Shown here one piece after another: positions 7,710-15,064 of a stretch of 35,995 nucleotides of DNA. The position numbers and the translations under genes are program-made. Origin of the DNA: Pseudolysinimonas_A sp049651805 (GTDB lineage Bacteria; Actinomycetota; Actinomycetes; Actinomycetales; Microbacteriaceae); contig NZ_JBASCU010000043.1 of NCBI RefSeq assembly GCF_049651805.1, positions 1 to 35,995 on the forward strand. The letters run 5' to 3'. Position 1 is the stretch's first letter. Every line of letters begins with the position of its first letter. Below the pieces are notes generated by a model. That model had not been told where the DNA came from and searched no databases. It worked only from the letters and a program-made list of their open reading frames with translations.

Positions 7710-7715
7710 TATGGT
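7710..7715 (+). promoter_or_regulatory. Leaderless -10 box of membrane protein/GNAT/TetR operon
   Basis: TATGGT ends six bases before the ATG at 7722. No ribosome site is present in the six-base spacer. Confidence 0.6.
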
Positions 7716-7721
7716 CGCAGC

Positions 7722-8264
7722 ATGACCCTGCTGCGCATACCCTCACCGCTTCACGACGTGTTCGGTGCGCGGCAGCGCCAGCTCGCGATCGCCCTCGTTG
7801 TACTCGCGGCCTTCGGCGTGCCGCTCGCCCTCGCCGTCACCGAGCCGCACCTGCTCGCGGTCGTCGCTCCGTGGCGGGTGGTGTTCGCGGCGCTACTCGT
7901 CGCCGACGTCGCCGCGGGAGCGGTCGCCAACCTGACCGCGGGAACCAACGACCACTATGCGGAAAGGCCGGCATCGCGCTGGGTCTTCATCGCCGTGCAC
8001 CTACACCTGCCTGCCGTGGCGGTGCTGCTCGACCTGCCGATCGTGGTCGCCCTCGTCGTCTGGGCGGGCACCATCGCGGGGGCCGTGACCGTCAACCTGC
8101 TGCGCGGGCACCCCGAGCAGCAGGTCGTGGCCGGCACGATCTTCGTCGCGATCGCGACCGCTGCCGTGCTGTTGACCGACGCCCGCGCACTCACGCTCGT
8201 CGGCATCCTCTTCGCCTTCAAAGTCGTCTACGCCTTCGCGGTCGACCACGAGGGCTCGCAATGA
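7722..8264 (+). CDS. Uncharacterised integral membrane protein
   Basis: This 180-residue protein has five or six hydrophobic segments (about 20-38, 47-66, 87-107, 109-128, 138-152 and 157-172). The start ATG 7722 (MTLLRIPSPLHDVFGARQRQ) follows a leaderless -10 box; longer open frames upstream overlap vapB and are not used. I do not recognise a family with confidence. A loop around residues 67-80 holds TAGTNDHYAERPASRW. It overlaps the next gene by ATGA and so heads a three-gene operon with a GNAT acetyltransferase and a TetR regulator. Whether it is the target of that TetR cannot be said. Confidence 0.8.
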   Translation: MTLLRIPSPLHDVFGARQRQLAIALVVLAAFGVPLALAVTEPHLLAVVAPWRVVFAALLVADVAAGAVANLTAGTNDHYAERPASRWVFIAVHLHLPAVAVLLDLPIVVALVVWAGTIAGAVTVNLLRGHPEQQVVAGTIFVAIATAAVLLTDARALTLVGILFAFKVVYAFAVDHEGSQ

Positions 8265-8887
8265 CGACCGCGCCCGTCGTACGCGCGGCGCGCAGCGACG
8301 AACTCGCCCCGATCGCGGAGCTGCTGGGCGACGCCTTCGAGCACGACCCCCTCGTGGCCGCCGTCGTGCCCGACACAGCGGATGCCGCCGTGGCCCGCCG
8401 CGCGATCTTCGCGACGACGGCGCGGTCAGCCCGCGCGCACGGCGCGGTGCTCGTCGCCGAGCTCGACGGGCGGGTCGTCGGTGCCGCGCTGATCGACGAC
8501 CCGGCGCGCAGCGTCGTGCGCCAGATCCTCCGCCGCTTCGCCGACGCCGTGCGCTTCCTGCCGCTCGTCGCGAGCGTAGGGTCGCGCGGGATGCAGCTGC
8601 TCAACGACGCCGATCTCGCGGGTCGACGGCTCGCCCCCGACGCCCCACATCACGTGCTGCTCGTCGTCGGGGTTGCGGCACACCTCCGCGGGGGCGGCAT
8701 CGGAAAGCTGCTCATCGAGGCGACCATCGCCCGGGCCGCGACATCCGCCGGCGTGCGACTCGAGACCGAGAACCCAGAGAACGTGCCCCGCTATGGCCGC
8801 TGGGGCTTCGTCGAGCGCGGCACCCACCGGCTGGGGAGCGTTACCGTGTGGGGGATGTTCCGCCCCACGATCGACGCCGCACCGTGA
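8261..8887 (+). CDS. GNAT-family N-acetyltransferase
   Basis: This is a 208-residue acetyltransferase. The N-terminal VVRAARSDELAPIAELLGDAF is a normal GNAT start. The acetyl-CoA-binding motif A is visible as LLVVGVAAHLRGGGIGKLLI (about 128-147; the R-x-x-G-x-G/A signature is RGGGIG). The motif B-like tail reads LETENPENVPRYGRWGFVE, near residues 166-184. This form with VPRYGRWGF is common among actinobacterial GNATs of unknown substrate. It overlaps both neighbours (ATGA upstream, GTGA downstream), so it is translated within an operon with a membrane protein and a TetR regulator. The substrate is not predictable. Confidence 0.9.
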   Translation: MTTAPVVRAARSDELAPIAELLGDAFEHDPLVAAVVPDTADAAVARRAIFATTARSARAHGAVLVAELDGRVVGAALIDDPARSVVRQILRRFADAVRFLPLVASVGSRGMQLLNDADLAGRRLAPDAPHHVLLVVGVAAHLRGGGIGKLLIEATIARAATSAGVRLETENPENVPRYGRWGFVERGTHRLGSVTVWGMFRPTIDAAP

Positions 8888-9435
8888 GTACCGACGCGCG
8901 CGACGCGATCCTCGACGCCGCCTTCCGGCTGTTCGTCGAGCGCGGCTACGACGGCACGGGCGTCGCCCGCATCCTCGCCGAGGTGCCATACTCGAAGGGC
9001 GCGTTCTACCACCACTTCGCGAGCAAGGAGGCGGTACTGGATGCCGTCATCCAGCGGTTCTTCACCGCGACGATCTCGACCGAACCCGACCCCACGGCGA
9101 GTGCTCGCGACATCGCATACTCGCTCGTCGGCGACTACCTCGCGGGTCTCGACGCGATCGCGCCGTTCGCGTCGCCGAGCGCTTACTACGCCTTTCTCAC
9201 CGCCGTCGCCCCACGGGCCCGCGAGGCCCTGCGCTCCGCCCACACTGGGGCGACGGAGCTGCTCGCCGACGCCCTCCGCCGCGAGCGTCACCCCGACCCG
9301 GTGAACACTGCTGCCGATGTGGTCGCCCTCGTCGAAGGTCACGGCATGCTCGCCGTCCTGCGTGGGGAGCATCCCGACGGGGAGGCGTTGCGCGGGGCGG
9401 TCGACCGAGTGCTGGCGCCCTCGAGCCGCCGCTAA
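8884..9435 (+). CDS. TetR-family transcriptional regulator
   Basis: This is a 183-residue regulator starting at GTG 8884, which overlaps the GNAT stop (GTGA). The N-terminal DNA-binding domain is canonical: ARDAILDAAFRLFVERGYDG, then VARILAEVPYSKGAFYHHF and ASKEAVLDAV. The rest is a variable helical ligand-binding domain with a C-terminal TetR_C-like dimerisation region. It may regulate its own operon. Its TAA stop at 9433-9435 is also the first half of the predicted purL -10 box. No ligand is suggested by the sequence. Confidence 0.93.
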   Translation: MSTDARDAILDAAFRLFVERGYDGTGVARILAEVPYSKGAFYHHFASKEAVLDAVIQRFFTATISTEPDPTASARDIAYSLVGDYLAGLDAIAPFASPSAYYAFLTAVAPRAREALRSAHTGATELLADALRRERHPDPVNTAADVVALVEGHGMLAVLRGEHPDGEALRGAVDRVLAPSSRR

Positions 9436-9438
9436 ACT
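9433..9438 (+). promoter_or_regulatory. purL -10 box overlapping the TetR stop codon
   Basis: TAAACT begins with the TAA stop of the TetR gene. The spacing is five bases to GTG 9444 and eight to ATG 9447, so transcription should begin at or within a few bases of the purL start codon. Confidence 0.5.
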
Positions 9439-9446
9439 CGACGGTG

Positions 9447-11810
9447 ATGATCGACTCGGTTGAGAACGCCACCGCCACTCCCGAGCGAGAGCAGCCGTAC
9501 GCCGCGCTCGGCCTGAAGGCCGACGAGTATCAGCGCATCCGCGACATCCTCGGCCGGCGCCCCACGTCGGGCGAGCTCGCGATGTACTCGGTGATGTGGA
9601 GCGAGCACTGCTCCTACAAGTCGAGCAAGGTGCACCTGCGCCAGTTCGGGGCGAAGGTCTCACCTGAGATGACCAAGAACCTCATGGTCGGCATGGGCGA
9701 GAACGCCGGCGTCGTCGACATCGGCGAAGGCTGGGCCGTCACCTTCAAGATCGAGAGCCACAACCACCCGTCGTACATCGAGCCGTTCCAGGGCGCCGCG
9801 ACCGGCGTCGGCGGCATCGTGCGCGACATCATCTCGATGGGCGCCCGCCCCGTCGCCGTCATGGACGCGCTGCGGTTCGGAGCGATCGACCACCACGACA
9901 CCGCCCGCGTCGTGCCCGGAGTGGTGAGCGGCATCTCGTTCTACGCCAACTGCCTCGGCCTGCCGAACATCGGCGGCGAGACCTGGTTCGACCCGGTGTA
10001 TCAGGCCAACCCGCTCGTCAACGCCCTCGCAGTCGGCGTGCTGCGCCACGAAGACCTGCACCTCGCCAACGCCCGCGGCGCGGGCAACAAGGTCGTGCTG
10101 TTCGGCGCCCGTACGGGCGGCGATGGCATCGGCGGAGCATCCATCCTCGCCTCCGACACCTTCGCCGAGGGCGGCCCGACGAAGCGCCCCGCCGTGCAGG
10201 TCGGCGACCCGTTCGCCGAGAAGGTGCTCATCGAGTGCTGCCTCGAACTCTTCGCGGGGGACCTCGTGGAGGGCATCCAAGATCTCGGCGCCGCGGGCAT
10301 CTCGTGTGCCACCTCGGAGCTCGCCAGCAATGGTGACGGCGGCATGGCGATCGAGCTGGATGCCGTCCTCCTGCGTGACTCCACGCTCACCCCCGAAGAG
10401 ATCCTGATGAGCGAGAGCCAGGAACGCATGATGGCGATCGTGCACCCGTCGAAGCTCGACGGGTTCCTCGCGGTGACCGCCAAGTGGGATGTCGAGACCA
10501 GCGTGCTCGGCGAGGTCAACGACTCCGGACGCCTCACCATCACCTGGCGCGGCGAGACGATCGTGGATGTCGACCCCGCCACCGTCGCGATCGACGGGCC
10601 CGTGTACGACCGACCCATGTCGCGACCGGCATGGATCGACGCGCTCAACGCCGACACGGCATCCGCTCTGCCCCGGCCCTCCACCGGAGACGAACTACGC
10701 GAGCAGGTGCTGCGGATGCTCGGCAGTGCCAACCTCTCCGACAAGAGCTGGGTCACCAACCAGTACGACCGCTACGTGCTCGGCAACACCGCGCTCTCGA
10801 CCCCTGACGACGGCGGCATGGTGCGCGTCGACGAGACCTCGGGGCTCGGCTTCGCCGTGGCGACGGATGCCAACGGCCGCTACTGCTACCTCGACCCGTA
10901 TCAGGGGGCACAGCTCGCGCTCGCGGAGGCGTACCGCAACGTGGCCGTCACCGGCGCGACACCGGTCGCCGTCTCCGACTGCCTCAACTTCGGCAGCCCG
11001 GAGAACCCCGAGGTGATGTGGCAGTTCGAGCGCGCAGTCACCGGCCTCGCGGACGGCTGCCTCGAGATCGGCATTCCGGTCACCGGCGGCAACGTCTCGT
11101 TCTACAACCAGACCGGCGAGGTGCCGATCCACCCGACGCCCGTCGTCGCCGTGCTCGGCGTCATCGACGACGTCGCCCGGCGCGTGCCGTCGGGGTGGCA
11201 GGACGCCGGCGACAACCTGTACCTGCTCGGCACGACCGCGCTCGAGCTCGACGGCTCGGCCTGGGCGGGCGTCATCCATGGTCACCTCGGCGGACGTCCG
11301 CCGGCGGTCGACCTCGGCGCTGAGAAGTCGCTCGGCGAGCTGCTTGCGGCCGCGGCGCACGAAGGGCTGCTGAACGCAGCTCACGACCTCGCCGACGGCG
11401 GCCTCGCGACGGCGCTGACCGACGCAGTGCTGCGCTTCGGGGTGGGTGCACGGGTGTTTCTCGACGAGGTACTCGAACGCGACGGCGTCGACATCGCGAC
11501 AGCGCTCTTCTCTGAGTCGACCGGCCGAGTGCTGGTCGCCGTGCCGCGCGAGGAAGACGTGAAGTTCATGCGCCTCTGCGAGGGCCGTGGCTACCCGGTG
11601 TTGCGCATCGGCGTCACCGACACCGGCGGCGCCCTCGAGGTGCAAGACCACTTCACCATCCCGCTCGACGAGTTGCAGTCGACGTCGCGTGGCACCCTCG
11701 CCGCCCACTTCGGCCCCGTCGTCGGGTACCCCGCCAGTTGCATACGGCCGAGTGCGACAAAACTCAGCAGCCGGGACAGGAGCGTCAATGAGCGCCGACG
11801 CCGCTCATAG
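9447..11810 (+). CDS. purL: Phosphoribosylformylglycinamidine synthase subunit II
   Basis: PurL makes formylglycinamidine ribotide from FGAR, ATP and the ammonia delivered by PurQ with PurS, in step four of purine synthesis. This is the small, bacterial PurL: YSVMWSEHCSYKSSK carries the catalytic His54, IESHNHPS (about 102-109) is the metal and substrate loop, GIQDLGAAGISCA and MSESQERMM follow, and a second AIR-synthase-like half contains VTGGNVSFYNQT. Start is ATG 9447, with GTG 9444 a possible alternative. The predicted protein is 787 residues, longer than expected. Homology ends at about GTLAAHFG (residue 757). The last 26 or so residues are encoded antisense to a decayed gene, so the native 3' end appears lost and replaced. 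The enzyme core is complete. No purQ or purS lies adjacent. Confidence 0.95.
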   Translation: MIDSVENATATPEREQPYAALGLKADEYQRIRDILGRRPTSGELAMYSVMWSEHCSYKSSKVHLRQFGAKVSPEMTKNLMVGMGENAGVVDIGEGWAVTFKIESHNHPSYIEPFQGAATGVGGIVRDIISMGARPVAVMDALRFGAIDHHDTARVVPGVVSGISFYANCLGLPNIGGETWFDPVYQANPLVNALAVGVLRHEDLHLANARGAGNKVVLFGARTGGDGIGGASILASDTFAEGGPTKRPAVQVGDPFAEKVLIECCLELFAGDLVEGIQDLGAAGISCATSELASNGDGGMAIELDAVLLRDSTLTPEEILMSESQERMMAIVHPSKLDGFLAVTAKWDVETSVLGEVNDSGRLTITWRGETIVDVDPATVAIDGPVYDRPMSRPAWIDALNADTASALPRPSTGDELREQVLRMLGSANLSDKSWVTNQYDRYVLGNTALSTPDDGGMVRVDETSGLGFAVATDANGRYCYLDPYQGAQLALAEAYRNVAVTGATPVAVSDCLNFGSPENPEVMWQFERAVTGLADGCLEIGIPVTGGNVSFYNQTGEVPIHPTPVVAVLGVIDDVARRVPSGWQDAGDNLYLLGTTALELDGSAWAGVIHGHLGGRPPAVDLGAEKSLGELLAAAAHEGLLNAAHDLADGGLATALTDAVLRFGVGARVFLDEVLERDGVDIATALFSESTGRVLVAVPREEDVKFMRLCEGRGYPVLRIGVTDTGGALEVQDHFTIPLDELQSTSRGTLAAHFGPVVGYPASCIRPSATKLSSRDRSVNERRRRS

Positions 11811-12060
11811 CCGTGGCGGGCGTCGAGTAGGGACCCTGCGAAGGCATCACGCTCGCTGTCAGTCGTCCACCCAGTGATCGTCACGCCCCACCGGCCAGCC
11901 TGATCCGCATGACCAGACTTGCGGTAGATAGTCGCGAGCGCCCGCCGAAGGTCTTCGGAGTCCGGCTCGACCTTCAAACCGTCCCTCAGATCTGAATGGC
12001 CTTGCTGCCGTCTCCGCGCTGAATCGCGGACGCTATCTTCCCCGCCGGGAAGATTCTCGG
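11735..12060 (-). pseudogene. Decayed helical-repeat (DUF6584-like) gene fragment
   Basis: On the minus strand two reading frames join into one recognisable protein. Upstream, IFPAGKIASAIQRGDGSKAI runs to a stop at 11986. About one base out of frame, LRDGLKVEPDSEDLRRALAT continues with IYRKSGHADQAGRWGVTITG and TTDSERDAFAGSL. The joined sequence looks like the small tetratricopeptide-like proteins of Actinobacteria annotated DUF6584; that family name is from memory and uncertain. No usable start codon precedes it, one base is missing near 11988-11992, and its 3' part runs straight into antisense purL with no own stop. It is therefore a truncated, frameshifted remnant. This and the upstream region of the next gene account for the 317-base stretch with no intact gene. 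Confidence 0.6.
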
Positions 12061-12070
12061 AGTGAGTGAT

Positions 12071-12124
12071 CGGTAAAAGCTTCCCGAACGGGTAGATTTT
12101 TGCGGTGTTGAACGGTAATTTACC
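12071..12124 (+). promoter_or_regulatory. Promoter and repeats of the HTH-GHKL-STAS gene
   Basis: TAATTT (12116-12121) ends six bases before ATG 12128, a leaderless arrangement. It lies inside the palindrome GGTAA-T-TTACC (12114-12124). Further GGTA elements occur at 12072 and 12091, and a CCCG-AA-CGGG palindrome at 12083-12092. This stretch is visibly AT-richer than its surroundings. Because the encoded protein has its own helix-turn-helix, these are candidate autoregulatory sites. Confidence 0.5.
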
Positions 12125-12127
12125 CCC

Positions 12128-13159
12128 ATGGGGAGCTTTTCACCCGGGCTCGACCCCGAGCGCGAAGTCCGGATCGGCGAACTTGCAGCGTCGCTCGACC
12201 TGCCCATCAAGACGCTCCGACGACTCGCCGACAGCGGCGAGATCCCGTCGCGCCGAACCGACGGCGGTCATCGCGTGTTCGACTTCGCGGAAGTCCGGGC
12301 GGCGCTGAAGCTCGACCTGACGGCCCCGGGGATTGTCCCCGGTCGTCCCCCCGAGTGGATCGACGTCTCCGAGTTGGAGAACCTCGACGAGGCAGAGGTG
12401 TGGGCCCGCGCGGTGCAGTCGCTTCGAATCGACCGGGCGACCGAAGGCGCCCGCATCGCCGGCTACGGCTTCACCGAGATCCTCAACAACGCGATCGACC
12501 ACAGCAACGGAACCCGGGCGATCTCACAGGTCTGGCTCGACGACCGGGAGATCGCCTTTCGGGTGACCGACGATGGGGAAGGGGTCTTCGCGCACCTGAG
12601 GGCGGGCTTGCGTCTCGAGAACACGCTTGAAGCGGCGGCGGAACTCACCAAAGGCAAGCGCACGACGTGGAGCGAACGGCATACGGGTGAAGGCATCTTC
12701 TTCACCTCCAAGGCAGTGAACGAGTTCCGGGTCTCCGCCAACGGTCTCCGTCTGACGGTCGACAACCCCCGCGATGACACCGCACTCGGGGTCTCTGCTG
12801 TCACTTCCGGATCGGTCGTCGAGGCAACCATCGTTCTCCCTCCACCGCACACCCTTCGATCGGTGTTCGAGAGGTTCGCCGACGAAGATCAGAAGTTCAC
12901 CCGCAGTCGTCCCGTCGTCAAACTCTTCGGATCCGGATTGACGTTCGTGTCCCGGTCGGAGGCGCGTCGGCTCATGGAAGGCATGGATGCCTTCGAGGAC
13001 ATCGACCTGGACTTCGCGGGGGTCGACGATGTCGGCCAGGGGTTCATCGACGAGATCGTGCGGGTATGGCCGTCGCAGCACCCCGGGGTGCGCATCGCGC
13101 CGATCAATATGAACGACGCGGTCGCGTTCATGATCCGCCGGGCTTCGCGGCCAGACTAG
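12128..13159 (+). CDS. HTH, GHKL ATPase and STAS-like (DUF4325) fusion protein
   Basis: This 343-residue protein joins three domains. Residues 14-60 are a MerR/excisionase-like helix-turn-helix (LPIKTLRRLADSGEIPSRRT, then GGHRVFDFAEVRAAL). Residues 105-240 are a GHKL-type ATP-binding domain, with N-box EILNNAIDHS (117-126), DDGEG (148-152) and a G2-type GEGIFFTSK loop (187-195). Residues 257-340 form a STAS-like domain of the DUF4325 kind (FVSRSEARRL, LDFAGVDDVGQGFIDEIVR, then INMNDAVAFMIRRA). GHKL-plus-STAS partners recall anti-sigma kinases and their anti-anti-sigma antagonists, here in one chain with DNA binding. There is no phosphoacceptor His domain, so it is not a classical histidine kinase. 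The gene stands alone after a decayed fragment and overlaps the SDR stop by four bases. The function is unknown; I infer ATP-dependent control of transcription. Confidence 0.85.
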   Translation: MGSFSPGLDPEREVRIGELAASLDLPIKTLRRLADSGEIPSRRTDGGHRVFDFAEVRAALKLDLTAPGIVPGRPPEWIDVSELENLDEAEVWARAVQSLRIDRATEGARIAGYGFTEILNNAIDHSNGTRAISQVWLDDREIAFRVTDDGEGVFAHLRAGLRLENTLEAAAELTKGKRTTWSERHTGEGIFFTSKAVNEFRVSANGLRLTVDNPRDDTALGVSAVTSGSVVEATIVLPPPHTLRSVFERFADEDQKFTRSRPVVKLFGSGLTFVSRSEARRLMEGMDAFEDIDLDFAGVDDVGQGFIDEIVRVWPSQHPGVRIAPINMNDAVAFMIRRASRPD

Positions 13160-14073
13160 ACGACGAACTCGACGCCCGACCACCGTTCGGCCAGCGACCA
13201 CAAGTGCGCACCGAACTCGGTCGACGCCGAAGACGGGGCTGGCGGACCGACCACGGGTGTGCCACGCAGCCCGAACATGTCGCGCGGGCCGTAGAACTCG
13301 CCGGAGTCGGCATCCGGATCGACCGCCGCACGCACCACCGGCCACGCCCCGTGGTCTTTGCCCTGACCGACCGGTGCCGTCAGTGGCCCGCCGAGACGCA
13401 GCCACCATCGGGATTCGATGATCACGCCCTGCCGCTTCTCGGAGAGTTCGTTGACCGCGTACCCGGGATGGGCGAGCAACGATCTACGGGCATCCCCGGC
13501 GGCGCGCAGCCGCCGATCCAGCTCGAGTGCGAACCCGTGCACCGCGTGTTTCGAGAACGCGTAGGCGCGAAACGGCCGGTACGTCCGCTCCGACATGAGG
13601 TCATCAGGGTCGACCCGCACCATCTTCGTCGCGTACGACCCGAGCCCGACGACCCGGTCGCGGAGCAGCGGAAAGAGCAGCGCGGTAAGCGCGAAGTGTC
13701 CGACGAAGTTGCCGCCGACGAGCAGCTCGAGCCCGTCCTCCGTCGTCGTCCGCCGCGGCGGAGGGAACACCAGCCCGGCGTTGTTGACGAGCACGTCGGC
13801 CCCACCGAGGTCGGCGATCGCTGCGGCCGTCTCCCTCACCGAGGCGATCGAGGTCAGGTCGAAGGGCACGTGCGTGACATCGGCACCCGGCACGTGGGAA
13901 CGAATGGATGCCATGGCCTCGGCCGCCTTGGGGGCGTAGCGGGCCGCGATGATCACCCGGGCGCCCGCGCCGGCGACCTGTTCTGCGACCCAGTACCCGA
14001 TTCCCGTGCTGCCGCCGGTGACGATGATCGTGCGCCCTGCCTGCGACGGCAGGGAGCGGGGATCCCAGATCAC
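13156..14073 (-). CDS. Short-chain dehydrogenase/reductase
   Basis: This is a 305-residue SDR of the light-dependent protochlorophyllide reductase/retinol dehydrogenase-like group. The start is GTG 14073, overlapping the chorismate mutase stop (GTGA); residues upstream of it in the open frame are not conserved in character. It shows TGGSTGIG (19-26) for the dinucleotide, VNNAG (96-100), a catalytic Ser in GLGSYATK (about 146) and the YAFSK motif with Tyr171 and Lys175. The A-A-R at 43-45 after the second strand suggests NADP. The substrate is not known. It is co-transcribed with chorismate mutase, with no obvious pathway link. Confidence 0.9.
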   Translation of the reverse strand: MIWDPRSLPSQAGRTIIVTGGSTGIGYWVAEQVAGAGARVIIAARYAPKAAEAMASIRSHVPGADVTHVPFDLTSIASVRETAAAIADLGGADVLVNNAGLVFPPPRRTTTEDGLELLVGGNFVGHFALTALLFPLLRDRVVGLGSYATKMVRVDPDDLMSERTYRPFRAYAFSKHAVHGFALELDRRLRAAGDARRSLLAHPGYAVNELSEKRQGVIIESRWWLRLGGPLTAPVGQGKDHGAWPVVRAAVDPDADSGEFYGPRDMFGLRGTPVVGPPAPSSASTEFGAHLWSLAERWSGVEFVV

Positions 14074-14393
14074 GGTTGCGGGGTGGTGATCGTGCCGGTC
14101 GACGCGATCTGCTCGTGGTGGTGGATGACCTCGGCGACGATGAAGTTGAACCACTTCTCGGCGAATGCCGGGTCGAGCTGCGCCTCGATCGCGAGAGCCC
14201 TCAGCCGGGCGGTCTGCACGCGCTCCCGCTCGGGATCCGACGGGGGAAGGCCGCGCTTCGCCTTGAGCCGGCCGACGCGTTGTGTGGCCTTGAACCGCTC
14301 GGCGAGCAGGTGCGTGAGCGCGGCGTCGATGTTGTCGATGCTCTGCCGCAGCTCGGCGAGCTCCGCACGGGTCTCGTCATCCATCTCGGCCAT
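14070..14393 (-). CDS. Chorismate mutase (AroQ class)
   Basis: This 107-residue all-helical protein has the AroQ pattern: LAELRQSIDNIDAALTHLLA, then RFKATQRVGRLKAKRGLPPS and PERERVQTARLRALAI. The family's active-site Arg in helix 1 and Lys/Arg in the VGRLKA segment are present. It would convert chorismate to prephenate for phenylalanine and tyrosine. The C-terminal WFNFIVAEVIHHHEQIA is typical of actinobacterial single-domain forms. The message is probably leaderless: TAGTCT ends six bases before ATG 14393, and ATG 14384 (residue 4) is a possible alternative start. The gene overlaps the downstream SDR start. Confidence 0.9.
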   Translation of the reverse strand: MAEMDDETRAELAELRQSIDNIDAALTHLLAERFKATQRVGRLKAKRGLPPSDPERERVQTARLRALAIEAQLDPAFAEKWFNFIVAEVIHHHEQIASTGTITTPQP

Positions 14394-14399
14394 GGCGAC

Positions 14400-14405
14400 A
14401 GACTA
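14400..14405 (-). promoter_or_regulatory. Leaderless -10 box of chorismate mutase gene
   Basis: TAGTCT on the minus strand ends six bases before ATG 14393. Its TAG is the stop codon of the upstream GNAT gene. Confidence 0.55.
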
Positions 14406-15032
14406 TCGAGCCAGTGTTGGTGGCACAGCCGTCGCGAGTCGCGCTTCGAGCCCCGCGCGCACCTCGGGCCACTCGTCGATGAGGACCGAGTACACCGCAG
14501 TATCCCGCCAGCTGCTGTCGGCCCGACGGCGGTCCCGCCGCACGATGCCCTCGAACGTCGCGCCGAGTTTCAGGATCGCCGCGCGTGACCGTTCGTTGCG
14601 GGCATCCGCCTGGAGTTTCACCCGCCCGAACCCGTGGTCGAACGCGGTGCCGAGCATGAGCAACTTCGCCTCCGGGTTCACGGCGCTCGCCCACACCCGC
14701 GGATCCCAGCCGGTCCACCCGATGTGGGCGTGCTCGAGGTCGAGGTCGAGATCCGCGAGGCTCGACGCCCCGACGATCGTGCCGGCGTCGGGGCCGGCGG
14801 TCAGCCGCGCGACGTAGGTGATGCCCTCCTGGTGCGGAAAGTGACTCACCGCCCATTCCGCGAAGGCCGCCTCGTCGACAGGAAGCCCTGCCGGCCCCCC
14901 GCCGTAGCCGCCCGCGAAGACTGCAGGGCTCCCGAGCGCCGCCCACAGTCCCGGCAGGTGGTCGGGGGTGAACGGCTCGAGACGGATGAACCGGCCTTCG
15001 AGTACGCGGCGATCGGGGCGAGTGGCGGTCAC
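14403..15032 (-). CDS. RimJ/RimL-type GNAT acetyltransferase
   Basis: This 209-residue acetyltransferase begins VLEGRFIRLEPFTPDHLPGL, the usual opening of RimJ/RimL-like enzymes. It continues with IVGASSLADLDLDLEHAHIG, the WTGWDPRVWASAVNPEAKLL segment and the acetyl-CoA part ending LQADARNERSRAAILKLGA. The family acetylates ribosomal proteins, antibiotics or small amines; the substrate is open here. GTG 15032 is preceded by AAAGGA, a good ribosome site, unlike many neighbours. Its TAG stop doubles as the start of the next gene's -10 box. Confidence 0.9.
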   Translation of the reverse strand: MTATRPDRRVLEGRFIRLEPFTPDHLPGLWAALGSPAVFAGGYGGGPAGLPVDEAAFAEWAVSHFPHQEGITYVARLTAGPDAGTIVGASSLADLDLDLEHAHIGWTGWDPRVWASAVNPEAKLLMLGTAFDHGFGRVKLQADARNERSRAAILKLGATFEGIVRRDRRRADSSWRDTAVYSVLIDEWPEVRAGLEARLATAVPPTLAR

Positions 15033-15052
15033 CTCGACATCCTTTCAGCCAC

Positions 15053-15058
15053 TACCGT
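15053..15058 (+). promoter_or_regulatory. Leaderless -10 box of membrane protein gene
   Basis: TACCGT ends six bases before ATG 15065. The in-frame GTG at 15059 lies next to this box and is therefore not preferred as a start. Confidence 0.5.
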
Positions 15059-15064
15059 GTGGCC

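Noticed and set aside
11591..11977. A 128-residue minus-strand gene with a TTG start
   Set aside because: Its first part is a remnant whose real upstream sequence lies in another frame, and its last 40 residues are antisense purL. It is annotated as a pseudogene instead.
12038..12053. CTTCCCCGCCGGGAAG near-palindrome as an operator
   Set aside because: It falls inside the readable part of the decayed gene (FPAG codons) and is too far from the promoter, so coincidence is more likely.
12060..12210. Extension of the minus-strand frame upstream of the remnant
   Set aside because: This part overlaps the promoter and first codons of the HTH-GHKL-STAS gene and shows no protein character.
12128..13159. 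Classical two-component histidine kinase
   Set aside because: There is no phosphoacceptor His helix, no membrane segment and no response regulator beside it.
13066..14817. A 583-residue open frame on the plus strand
   Set aside because: Antisense to SDR, chorismate mutase and GNAT genes with intact motifs and coupled starts.
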